A DNA stretch of 64,000 bases from Lutraria lutraria (taxonomy: Eukaryota; Mollusca; Bivalvia; Venerida; Mactridae), in NCBI GenBank assembly GCA_964023205.1, contig OZ026842.1, positions 5,559,067 to 5,623,066 of the forward strand. Reading direction: 5' to 3'. The position numbers and the translations under genes are program-made. Positions 54,046-64,000 of this stretch are shown one piece after another. The notes under the pieces are model-generated. The model worked only from the letters and a program-made list of their open reading frames with translations. It had not been told where the DNA came from and did not search any database. Position 1 is the first letter of the stretch. Every line of letters starts with the position of its first letter.

Positions 54046-55080
54046 ACCACTAACTTAGTATAGGGTTGGTGGAGTACATATTGACGTATTGGTATGAGTT
54101 AACGTGTTTTACTTTTATCGTCTTAAACCCCAAACAGGGGTATAAAAGGCAGGTAATGGCTGGTGAGTGATTTCCCTGATATGAAATGGTGTTTTTAATG
54201 ACTGAAAAATATTCTGAATAAAGCAAAATGATTCTTTTATCAGTCCAGATAAGAAACTTCAAAATGTATGAAGATTTAGGTTCTTATATTTTCAAAACAA
54301 TTTATAACAGAAATTCAAATTTGAATCAGAGGGAGGCGTTTATATGGTTTAACCCATCGTCTGCTTCAGCTATCTATAGATTCAGTACGTAAGTCAGCAT
54401 TCATTGTATAAAACAATGTAGAGAAAACAATGATGTAGAGAGAGAATTCATTTGCATCCGATAGTCTGATCGGAAGTTGCGTCTTTAAAGGGGGGATTAA
54501 AGTGTACTACGGCCTAGTTCGTAAGGTGCGATGTACTTTGTATTTGATATAATACATCGACTTTCAATAGCACAAATTAATGCAGATAGTAATAAATATT
54601 TATTTGCGATATTGATTTAACTGTCATTAGCTGCCAATTAATTCCGTTGCACCTTTTCTAAGCCGATCATCCTGGTACGAAGGTAATCCTTGTTGACAAC
54701 GAGGTCATTGGTTCCTCAATTAAAATCGATTAATTAGTGATTTCGTTTCTGGTGTCTCCCAATCGTATATCTTAAATCTACTCTCCAATCGCACTTCGAT
54801 CACGAGTTTATTTCCGACTACTGGTAACCAAAGGTCATTATTGCTCGACCTACCGTGTTTAATTTTAAGACTAGTCTATTTTACGCATAGGAGCTCGAAG
54901 TCAGGAATTGCTTTTTTCGGCAATTTTGCACTTTTCACATGTAATATTATCCAAACTTTAATAACTCGGTCGTATTTTGTCCAAATATTGATTTTTGTAA
55001 ATTACTTGAAAACGGGACGGGTAATCTGAAAAAAGAGGAGTGACATACACCATGTTATCTGCAACAAACGCCAAGAGTGA
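54046..55080. other. Intergenic DNA between the sushi and PRVKPEA-repeat genes
   Basis: AT-rich, with no clear exon or known repeat. Confidence 0.3.
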
Positions 55081-55225
55081 CTCCCCTTGACGCGGTCAGT
55101 TTTTTATCTACCCCGCTGGTTTTCCCAGTCACGACGCGGCGTAGTATTGTACCGGAAACCCCGGCAATTGTAGTCAAAGTGCGATGGAGCCAAGATTTCT
55201 GGTGCTGGCATAGTTTGTATACATG
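55081..55225 (+). promoter_or_regulatory. GC-richer patch, possible promoter and 5'UTR exon
   Basis: CpG content is higher than the surroundings over 55085-55180. A donor-like ATACATG|GTAAGA lies at 55225. The only ATG before it opens nine codons. The nearest plausible acceptor is at 58752-58755 (tatatttcag), 39 bp before the PRVKPEA gene start, so this could be its untranslated first exon. This is a weak, contextual call. Confidence 0.25.
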
Positions 55226-55814
55226 GTAAGATTTGACAGCTATTTCATAACACTGTTTTCATGCATACTAAAACTCACAACATCTGAAAACGTTGGGAAA
55301 GAGTTTACTCAGTATTATGCTTCACAAGCTATCTAAGTCCATTTTCGCGTAACTGACAACGACTCGTTAAAAACTATGAAAACATGTTTCTCGGATGTAA
55401 ATATAGTAAATGGTCAAATATATATATAGACCCTTAAAAAGTCAGTTTATTTTAATCTGTACATGTTTGCTCTGTGATATGAATGGAGTAGAATACTTTA
55501 TACACATTATTTATACACAAAATATACATTAATGTCGTAATATTATGATAATATGAATGTAGTAAAAGTTTTATACTCGTTATCTATATACAAAAAGTAT
55601 ACATTAATGTTGTACTACATTCGTTATACATGTAATTCATTCAGTGACATAACGCTAACAGACGAATGACAAAATACGTGTACACAATCTTACAAAGTAA
55701 AATGGAGCAATTCCTGATCAGTAAATATGTACCGTTTTCTCTAAAGAACACAGGGAAGTAACTGCTACATATAAGCAATAGTTTTACCACAGTACTCTCC
55801 CTTTCTAACACGAT

Positions 55815-55886
55815 TAAACTGGTTCTCGTTCCATGTTGCAGTGCACCAAAGGCTTTGTACACACAAGTCAACGGGAACCAGTTTAT
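55815..55886. mobile_element. AACTGGTTCC hairpin MITE, intact copy
   Basis: TAAACTGGTTCTCGTTCC at the left and ACGGGAACCAGTTTA at the right, with TA at each edge. The loop contains 'catgttgcagtgcaccaaag' and 'acacaagtcaac'. About 70 bp. Related copies at 48191-48276 and 39875-39935. Confidence 0.8.
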
Positions 55887-57600
55887 AACACGGTGTGGTC
55901 ATATGAGCATGCGTTTTCATATAAATCCAAGAATGAAATCCCACTTTTAATTCAAATGTGACACAACTGAATGAATTACAAATTAAACTAGATGATGTCC
56001 AAACAGTCTAAGGGTCGGATTAGAAGATATAAGATTCGGTGAACCTCTGTCGAAAGCTTGTTGATATCGCGAATATTTTCGTCGTCAGAAATAGTTTGTA
56101 AATCTGTATTAATGTATCTAATTGTCCTTTTGAGGAATTCTAGGTCAATACAACCTGTGATAAACTGACAATCTTGTATAAGTATGTGAAATTAGGCCAT
56201 TTTGGTGTGGCCGCAATTATTCCTATTAAAAAATTGTGCCTTGTTTTGGCGTTTATTGTGCGATTTCTCAGGGAAAGGTCCATTGGGCGAAAATAGTTAT
56301 ACCTGAAACCACTGCAAAATATATCTGAAAAATTCGGCCATATTGTTTTGTTTTGTGACGGTGGCGCGCATTTACAGGAACGAAGAGTTACATGCCTTCT
56401 TATTATAAATTACATGTATATCACTGCGTTGATGGGGTCGAATTATGTGGCAATATTTTTTTATTTACTGTAACAAACTTACTACTCCTGGGTATGGTAA
56501 AAAGTGTTTATATACCACATAATGATAACAACATAATTTGAACCCTTTAAGAATCTATTTTACTTTGTTGTCCGAAAACTGCAGAATAAAACAGAAATGA
56601 AAAATATGTGGGTTCAAAATGTATTCGTTTACTATGATTAGTTAAATTCAGAACATTTTGCTATGCAATACTCGAGATAATTTATTTAACGCACGTTTAT
56701 CTAACCATACAAATAATTTCGTAAGACTAAACAAATAATTATGTTTGATTAACCTTAACTGATCAAGCGATTTGCTGGTTTAGGATCGATATTGAATCAC
56801 TAATCCATTGGCGGTGTTTGCAATAGCTTTTAAAACGTATTGAATGTATATACATATCTATCGTTAGTTTTACATAAATACGTTTAAACGTTTTGTATTG
56901 ATAATGCGCAGCCATGTTGAACTCCTAAGTTCCACGAGACAATAATTAAACATACATGATTGTGTATATGTACATGGAAATTAATAATCAACAAAGAACC
57001 GCGTAAGTAGTTATATCTTTATTATTGAAGTAACTAAATCAAATACAAACATGTATTATTAATTAATTGTGTTTATGCAATTCATTTGCGTAATTTATTA
57101 TTTATGAAGATTGATTAACAGTATTGTTCGTGGTTACCGCGCATATGTATGTACGCCATATTTGCTTGTTGGTACAAAGTGAATTAACCTTACACCAAAA
57201 CAACATCATACCTTTGTCAGTAACAACAACAGCAACAATTTATCAATATACAAGACAGGTGTCATACCGTTGAATATTTTCTCGACTCTACTATCTGTAA
57301 AAAGTATATGAATAAAATGATTTCTGGAATTACAATACCCAGTACACGCACGTTAATATGTACATAGCATCGAGTTAACTCATTATTTATATGCGTTGCC
57401 TTTTTATTTTGTTCATTCAAAAAGCATCGTAATTTGTTGATAAGGTGTGGCACTTAAATGGGCAGATATACATAGTAATACTAAATAATGTATAGCATAC
57501 ATATTTTAGGCCATGTTGAAACAGTTTTGTCAGTTGGTTCCTGAAATAATTTGCCAAAATTGAATGGTTCAAGCCAATTACTTGATACAGACTCATCTGT
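55887..57600. other. Intergenic DNA
   Basis: AT-rich. No gene, RNA or repeat boundary recognised. Confidence 0.3.
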
Positions 57601-57639
57601 AGCAGTCACTCGCGAACAACTGTCAATTTGTGTACAAAG

Positions 57640-57745
57640 GTCACCTGAGTGTAAAGGTCAGTTGTGTTGAAAGTTCAACTGTTTATTAAGGTCACCTGAG
57701 TGTAAAGGTCACCTGTGCTGAAAAGTCAACTGTGCATAAAGGTTA
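57640..57745. repeat. Short tandem repeat with AGGTCA words
   Basis: Two units of about 50 bp share 'aaggtcacctgagtgtaaaggtca' and 'gtcaactgt'. AGGTCA occurs four times in direct orientation. Confidence 0.5.
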
Positions 57746-58116
57746 CTATTCTTCCCTCCATTTTGATGATATTTTATCTCGAGTTTGTCGGCAGTAGACT
57801 ACTAGTTAAACATGACAAATCACATGATTCATTCATATATTCATTTAAATGCTGCCCCACCTACAGACACTTGAATTGCATTCCAATAAAACTAAGATAC
57901 ACATGTAAATAAAACATTAAAGATATACTCTTATTAAAACGACAAAGAACTAAAAATCGATGTTAACCGCACTGATAAAACATATATAAGCCCAGTGGGT
58001 TTCAAACATGAATAGATTATTCAAATTATTACGCGAATGAACGATTGTGGTGAATTTATTTTCTGTTCATTGAAACTTAAATTAAAATGACCTGAAATCA
58101 GCCAAAAATTCAAATT

Positions 58117-58255
58117 CAAGGGCAGATAACTCACTAGTTCGCCAACACCCAATTCTTTTTCTATTAAAATGACTCTCTTTTCATATACATGTACTAAGAT
58201 TATGCATGGTTTTAAAAATCTATGAAGGAGTTTTCATTTTGCCTATATGTCTACA
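58117..58255. repeat. Dispersed repeat (also at 53008-53155)
   Basis: Starts 'caagggcagataactcacta' and ends 'ttcattttgcctatatgt'. It is a diverged copy of the segment between the 62-bp direct repeats at 52943-53268. Confidence 0.55.
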
Positions 58256-58401
58256 TGGAAAAAAGGCAACTGTAGCAAATGTCTTTAAGAGAACATTAAT
58301 TGGAGCAAAAAAGGTTTAAATTTTAAATTTTGTCTTTTTTAGTATCAATTAATTGTAGGATATACGGGACGAAATAATGAAGAACTGTGGTCGTTATAAT
58401 T

Positions 58402-58525
58402 ACAGTGCAACCTCTCTTGAGCAACAACCTCCCCTCAACAACAGCATGAATGTTTCCCACTGCACGATTTAACTATTAATCTAACCCATCACACGGTGTT
58501 ACTTTGGAGAGGTTGCTCTGTATGT
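58402..58525. mobile_element. CAGTACAACCTCT-type element
   Basis: Left 'acagtgcaacctctcttgag', right 'ggagaggttgctctgta'. The interior 'tttaactattaatctaaccc' is shared with 63638-63825. Confidence 0.6.
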
Positions 58526-58564
58526 GATGTTGATAATGAAGTGGTCGTTAAGTAAGGTTTCTCT

Positions 58565-58742
58565 TTACACTCAAACCTGTGTAAGCGGCTATCTCCTATT
58601 AAAGGCCACTCTGTGAATAAAGGCCATTCTTTAAAAAAATGTGTTTTTTATCATCTAGTAAAATGACATCCGAAAACAGGCCACCTGTCAATAAAGATCA
58701 CATTTTGTCTTTCCCAAGGGTGGCCTTTGTTCATACTATTTG
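58565..58742. mobile_element. CAGTCAAACCTGTG element next to the PRVKPEA gene
   Basis: Left 'ctcaaacctgtgtaagcggc', right part 'gggtggcctttgttca' followed by 'tactatttgtac' instead of the usual end. The putative acceptor of the gene (58752-58755) lies about 10 bp beyond it. Confidence 0.6.
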
Positions 58743-58793
58743 TACATATATTTCAGAACTTGAGTTGCATCAGTGCATCAGCCCGGAAACAAA

Positions 58794-59909
58794 ATGTCGG
58801 CAAAACCTTATCCAGGGTATAAATCCGGAAACGCCACAGCTTCACCAAGGCCGGTAGCAAGAGTAAAACCTGAGGCAGAAAGCTTTGCCACAAAAGCCCG
58901 AGGGTCATTTGAACTTAAACATGGACCTAGGTCGACTCGGACACCAAAACCTGAACCGAAATGTCAGGGGGAGGCTGCTAAGTCAAATTATACGGCCGGT
59001 CAAGGAACTGTAAACAAACTTATCGGCGGTAGACCAACTCCTCGTTTGAACTTGTCTCCAAAGGTGGTACCAAGGGTTAAACCAGAAGCTAAAAGTACTG
59101 CAGAAGTTCACGCTGGTGGTCGGACAACCGAATTGTTTCATAAACAAGGAAAACTACCCTTGTCACCCCCTCCAGCTCCACGTGTTAAACCGGAAGCTCA
59201 TAATGTTGCAGAAGAACACAAGGGAGGACGTATGAACTGTTTAATTCATGACCACAAAAAACTTCCAAGTTCTGCCCGAGCCCCGCCTCGTGTGAAACCG
59301 GAAGCTGGTAAAACGGCCGAACTCGGTGCTGGTGTTCGTATGAATAAATACATTCATAAGTATGCTACTCCTCTGTCAACACGACGTGCAATACCGAGGG
59401 TGAAACCGGAAGCAGAAAATATCGCGAAAAGTCATGAAGGAAAACCTTTTGCTAAGCTGTTAAATTCTTACGGTCAGCAGACACCGTCGGCGCGGCCTGT
59501 TCCAAGGGTAAAACCAGAAGCTGAGGCAATCTCACAGCCACATAAAGGCGACAGGATGAATCGTCTTTTGCATAGTCCCGGACGATTGCCGAGTTCGGCC
59601 CGAGCTGCGCCCCGAGTTAAGGCCGATGCGACAGAAAATGCAGAGTTAGGCAAAGGTGTACAAATGAATAAATTAATGCATGACTATGGTAGTCCCGCTT
59701 CTTCACGTCCAGTATCGCGAGTCAGTGTCCAAGGTGAAGGAAACTATCGTAAAGCCCAAGGAACTATGGGCGTGTTACTTGGTAACTATGGTAATTTGCC
59801 ACTTTCAAGCCGAGGTGTTCCGCGTGTCACTTCCACCGGCGAAAACATTGCAAGAAAAAGTATGGGTGGGGCGATGTCATATTTGATGCACGGATGTAAA
59901 CAGGGATAA
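58794..59909 (+). CDS. 371-aa PRVKPEA-repeat protein, function unknown
   Basis: Uninterrupted frame of 371 codons. I choose the ATG at 58794 (MSAKPYPGYK) because its context AACAAAATGT is good and the in-frame ATG at 58773 is poor. After about 85 irregular residues come seven to eight repeats of about 36 aa. Consensus: PRVKPEAEN-AE-HKG-RMN, then KLIH-YG-LPSSARA. The last two units diverge (SRVSVQGEG, PRVTSTGEN). The protein is basic and Pro/Arg/Lys-rich, with no signal peptide, membrane segment or known catalytic motif. I do not recognise the family. The poly(A) signal is at 59995-60000. An acceptor-like tatatttcag at 58746-58755 suggests an upstream untranslated exon. A worn partial copy lies at 47986-48208. 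Confidence 0.85.
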   Translation: MSAKPYPGYKSGNATASPRPVARVKPEAESFATKARGSFELKHGPRSTRTPKPEPKCQGEAAKSNYTAGQGTVNKLIGGRPTPRLNLSPKVVPRVKPEAKSTAEVHAGGRTTELFHKQGKLPLSPPPAPRVKPEAHNVAEEHKGGRMNCLIHDHKKLPSSARAPPRVKPEAGKTAELGAGVRMNKYIHKYATPLSTRRAIPRVKPEAENIAKSHEGKPFAKLLNSYGQQTPSARPVPRVKPEAEAISQPHKGDRMNRLLHSPGRLPSSARAAPRVKADATENAELGKGVQMNKLMHDYGSPASSRPVSRVSVQGEGNYRKAQGTMGVLLGNYGNLPLSSRGVPRVTSTGENIARKSMGGAMSYLMHGCKQG

Positions 59910-59994
59910 CAAACGAAAGAATATACGAAACACAAATAGTTCAGTGTATAAACTGTTAGAATTGTCAGACAAGAAGAATGAGTGTTTTGAAGAA

Positions 59995-60000
59995 AATAAA
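59995..60000 (+). promoter_or_regulatory. Poly(A) signal of the PRVKPEA-repeat gene
   Basis: AATAAA 85 bp after the stop codon, in a suitable T-rich downstream context. Confidence 0.7.
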
Positions 60001-60344
60001 GCTGCGGATGTCGTCTGCGTTTTTTGATTAAATGATTTGATTTGTCCTAAGGGTATTTTTTGTGTATTGTTATTAAAAATGATACTGTACTCTGTACAAC
60101 TTAGAGATTGTATGTTCGTGTACTTCGTTTATTAATTTTTGCAATGTCAAGTTAAATATACCAACGTGATTGAAATAACTTGGGCAGTTAGGATGCACAG
60201 ATAATTGTAACACTAAATTGGTTTTTAGTTTAGTTTTTATTGCAAAAAAAATATCAAAATGGGTAAAAAATGAGTACAATAATTCACATTTTTTAAACAA
60301 AGGTCAAAGAAACGCTCAGTTCAAGATTATTATGTGAATTAAAA

Positions 60345-60525
60345 TACAGTAAAACCTGTGTTAGCGGCCACCTCCGAATTAAAGCCACCCTGTGTATAAA
60401 GGCCATTCTTGAGGTCATTGATTATTTAGAACAGAATGACCTCCGAATACATACCACCGGTCGATAAAGACTAATTTTCGTCTTTCCTAATGGCGGTCTT
60501 TATTTACAGGTATGACTGTATGCGT
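60345..60525. mobile_element. Copy of the CAGTCAAACCTGTG element
   Basis: 'acagtaaaacctgtgttagc', 'ggccacctccgaattaaagc' at the left and 'ttacaggtatgactgta' at the right. Full length. Confidence 0.7.
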
Positions 60526-60809
60526 AGAATGAACACACTTTACAAGATTTTGTAATATTCATTTCGCAATCAATGTTGACACTTTATGATATTGGTTGCA
60601 CACACCTAGAAGACAGATAAGAGAAGACGTGAACATTTTGAAATAGAAAAACAGACAAGGGGTCATCAAACCTGTTATAGTAACACAATACAACTGAAAT
60701 GACCCTTAAACACGTCCGTTAAACAAAATAATAAAATAAATTAAAACTAACTATTAAATTCAATTCTTGCTACAGTCTATGTGAGGAAATCTTTGTCATG
60801 CCTGCTTTC

Positions 60810-61030
60810 GAAGAAAAATATATATAGGGGATATATTGCTTTGCACAGTCATGTCGGTCGATCCGTCCGTCCGTCTGTAACCAAACCTCGTCCGACCAAT
60901 AACTAGAGAACTCTTCAGATTTGGTTGGAAGTTGTTCATCACATGTAAATGACCCCTATTGATTTTGAGGTCAGTTCGCCAGAGTTCAAGGTCACGAAGG
61001 GGCATCCGTGTTTCACAAACATTTCTTGTT
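60810..61030. repeat. Dispersed repeat of the 'gtccgtctgt' type
   Basis: Contains 'ggggatatattgctttgcac', 'ccgtccgtccgtctgtaacc', 'gttcatcacatgtaaatgac' and ends 'tttcacaaacatttcttgtt'. I recall this phrase set as a frequent repeat in mollusc genomes; no database check was possible. The minus frame at 60796-61005 is a by-product. Confidence 0.5.
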
Positions 61031-62797
61031 TTCTTTTATTTCTAATTACATTGAACTTTTTTTCCTTGAGTTTGTGATATTTTAAGTGCTTTACAATGTA
61101 GATTCAAGTATTATTTATTAACTAGCCACGTCTGAGTACTTACGGTGCTTTGATTAGAACCCAACCACACATGTCATATTACAAAATAAGTTTATAAATT
61201 TATACACGTAGATGAACCCTACAAGTCTTAAAGTCGCAGATAAGTGTGTCAACGTTATCTTATCGTCCGCAGAAATTCGTTCATCGCGAAATACACTGTT
61301 CAACTTTTATAGTCAGTCACCTAGATTTTTTAGTATTTTATAAAAATAAGACACATTATATTAAACATTTCAAGCAATCAAAGACAAAACATAAAATGCC
61401 AATGTTTTAGAATAAGTGAAGCGTTCGATAGAATCAATAGACATTATACGCTGCATCTGTACAGTAAGCGATGGTTCCGACATTCTTACAAAATATTTTG
61501 AATATACCATGTTGACGGTTAATTAAAGATGAGCAGTGTATATTTGGTAATTTAAATAGTACATCAATACAAGACTCTTAGAGTTTAAACACGTCTGGAC
61601 ACGATGTGGACAATTGTTAAAATCTTGACATTATTTTCTGTAAGTAGTTCTTATTTATCTTTGCTGATCACACATTCTATAACACGGCATATCTGTACTG
61701 CTGGCACTTTTATGCGAAAATATTTTGTCATTTTTTTTCTATAATAGTTGGAAATAATAGCCTTAAAATCAATCAGTCAAATTAGGATATAGCATCCCTG
61801 GTCAAATTAAGCAAATTCACAACTCTCGCAAATTATCGCGAGATTTGATAAACTTTATCGATTTAAAAACCTTTATCGCGAGAGAAATATATATGTAAGT
61901 ATTGCTCAATTATCGTATAATTTCTTTGATAGTTACCATAGAAACTTCAATTTATTATCGAAACATGTTGAAATTTTGTAACAGTTATTGCCCTTGTCGA
62001 AAAAAGAAAAATATCAATTTCTTAAGATATTGAACGGTGACCTTCTTTCTTTGTCAAATTAGATTGATAATGTGTTTTTGCATCTTTTTTCTACGAGTTT
62101 ACATTTAGAATGGATCTTCCTTTTTATTAATCTTCGAAAGTTGCCATGGTTACTCCTCTAGACTTCGACGCAAACAGTTCGAAAAAAATCCCTGTAAATA
62201 ATTTTCTATTATGGAAACCTTTAACGATTATAAAGGTTTCCAAAATTTGTCCGCTCTCTTTTGATATACTAATAGCGGACATTATGGGTATAAGGCAACT
62301 AAGTCCTCCTTCAACTAAAACATTTTATGGTTTGATACTCATAGATGTCCAAAATAAGGAAACTTTCATAATTTTGATAGGTTTCCATTGTCGAAAATAA
62401 TTACCCGTGAGATTTATAAAAAAAAACAATGATATTCCGTTGAGTTATTTTCCCTTCAAGTTTGCATTGAAGTCGATAGGAGTAGGCCATTTTTAAAGAT
62501 TCAAGAAAAAATAACATCCATTTCAATGAAAATTCATAGTAAAAAGATAAAAAAAATATAAATATGATTTGATAAAGAAACATTTAGGTCACCATCCAAT
62601 ATCTTAAGAAATTATTATTTTTTTCAAACAAGGGCAAAAACTCTTGCATTTTTTAAATTGCATCGTAAAATTAATATAAGTACCTTTAAAAAGAAATAAT
62701 GATAATTGGGCTATACAACTTTTGTAATATTAACATTTTTGTATAGCATTGAGCGGATATGTCAGAAATGTACAATATTTGGCATCTAATACCTTAA
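61031..62797. other. Intergenic DNA with two weak signals
   Basis: At 61604-61639 ATG opens 12 codons, MWTIVKILTLFS, ending exactly at a GTAAGT. It could be a signal-peptide first exon, but no partner exon is visible in the window. At 61840-61890 the words 'atcgcgaga' and 'ctcgcaaattatcgcgag' occur in close repeats. Nothing else is supportable. Confidence 0.25.
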
Positions 62798-63314
62798 TTA
62801 AAGGGGCATGCCCTGGAACTGAAGCGTCTCATATAACGATCAAATTGGTATTATTTTAATGTCTAAATCAATTAATGAAAACCCTATAAAATATTTACAA
62901 AACATCCCGCTAGTTAACTCAAAATACACATTTCAAGATTTACAAAACCTGCCGATTTCGGCCTCAGAAATTATTCGTCATTTTCACAACTCGACCCTTT
63001 CGGTCTCTGTCAAAACCGAAAATATCGCGGAAAAAAATGTCAACAAACTGAAATGGTAAGTATTTCTCATGTTATGTTCACTTGAAAGGCAGCGCACATG
63101 CTCAGTTAAACTCCCAGACGTATCGGAAATATCGTTGTCGTCAATAAAAGGCTGTAAGCCTTTTATTCAAACTGACATATAAATACCGACGCGCGCGTTA
63201 TAGGGTCATTTTTTAGTGGACATTCTTCTAATAATTGGTTTTACAAGACTAGTGACAAACGCAATTTTGGTGTACGAAAAAAAGACACAGCAGTTCCTCG
63301 GCATGCCCCTTTAA
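62798..63314. mobile_element. TTAA-flanked element with AGGGGCATGCC ends
   Basis: TTAA then AGGGGCATGCCCTGGAACT; right end AGTTCCTCGGCATGCCCCT then TTAA. Same family as 12967-13319 but 517 bp. A 66-codon plus frame inside (62859-63059, MSKSINENPIKYLQNIPLVN...) has no recognised domain. It may be a relic of coding sequence or chance. Confidence 0.75.
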
Positions 63315-64000
63315 TGCATCTATTTCACTATTTAAGAAGTTCAGTTAAAACACTGACCGCAAGTAATTGTACATTTTGTATATATGTTTATATTTGTATG
63401 CATGTTATGTGTTGATTTTGCACCTTATATAGATCCTGGTTTTGCAGAGGGTAGACTCAAAATCATGCAATTCAAGTAAGGCTCTTTCTTTGTTCGTTTT
63501 GTTTCCCATAACTCCCAAGAAGACAGTTTTATCTTCAAATCCATTGTACAGATTAAGTATGTCAGTCGCGATATTTACAGTTTAAGAAGGCTTCTACCAA
63601 GCCTCACATCTTGATAACACTTAACTAAACGAAATCGTTACAGTGCGATCTCACTAGTGCGGCCCTCTCTTGAGCGACAACCTCCTTTCAGCAACAGCAT
63701 GATTTTCCCCATTGTACCATTTAACTATTAATTTAACCTCTCTCGATCAACAACCTCTCAACAGTGGCATAATTTCGCTTTCTCCCAAAGGGTGTTGCTT
63801 TGCAGATGTTGCTCTGTATATGATGTAGAAACCTGTAGCTAATATATAAAACGCCACACCAGAAATACCACGAATCTAGAAAAAATACTATACCAGCTGA
63901 CTCGACTAAAAACGGGATTTCACTAAATCGGTGGATATAACAATTAATTATTTTTTTTATTAATATTTTATTAATCCTAGATTCACAACCAAACAACATA
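63315..64000. other. Window end: CAGTACAACCTCT-type element and AT-rich DNA
   Basis: 63638-63825 is a worn element of the family at 10421-10600 ('acagtgcgatctcactagtg', 'gagcgacaacctcctttcag', 'gggtgttgctttgcagatgt', 'tgctctgta'), nested like that copy. The minus open frame at 63733-63999 runs through it and is not supported as a gene. Confidence 0.45.

Noticed and set aside
62859..63059. 66-codon frame starting MSKSINENPIKYLQ as a small gene
   Set aside because: It lies wholly inside a TTAA-flanked MITE-like element and has no known domain; kept only as a note on that element.

Overview
The window is AT-rich eukaryotic DNA with spliced genes, long introns and a dense load of short interspersed repeats. 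Several repeats look like families common in molluscs: core-repeat elements with a terminal hairpin, tRNA-derived SINEs and many small inverted-repeat elements. A bivalve or other mollusc is the best guess. No species can be named from the sequence.

Left half (about 5.5-37.9 kb, minus strand). I assemble a six-exon gene for a two-IQ-motif (presumably calmodulin-binding) protein from exons at 37922-37809, 36482-36438, 36087-35971, 34170-34106, 21101-21021 and 9911-8960. All splice phases agree. The exons join into 458 uninterrupted codons, and the second IQ motif is built across the exon 5/6 junction. The 3' end is not certain; a weak terminal-exon candidate lies at 5493-5476. A further minus-strand exon with a possible start codon leaves the window at 1-83. 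Introns hold SINEs, MITE-like elements, minisatellites and a large core-repeat element. A 33-bp minisatellite of about 30 units begins inside the 3' end of exon 5 and repeats its splice donor.

Middle (38-47 kb) is a transposon graveyard: a tRNA-derived SINE, a decayed LINE reverse transcriptase, a broken Tc1-like transposase (minus), a broken mariner-like transposase (plus), a long-TIR MITE, near-perfect palindromes and a second hairpin-ended core-repeat element.

Right half (47.7-64 kb, plus strand). A five-exon gene (47743-52223) encodes a secreted protein: signal peptide, cysteine-rich PAN-like domain, seven sushi/CCP domains and a C-terminal PAN-like domain, with every intron in phase 1. 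Five of the sushi domains are in one exon as near-identical 177-bp repeats. Its first intron contains a decayed partial copy of the next gene (58794-59909). That gene is an uninterrupted 371-aa reading frame made of 36-aa PRVKPEA-type repeats of unknown function. Only repeats and weak candidates follow. The three genes show no evident functional link. Splice sites and gene joins are read by eye and need transcript support.
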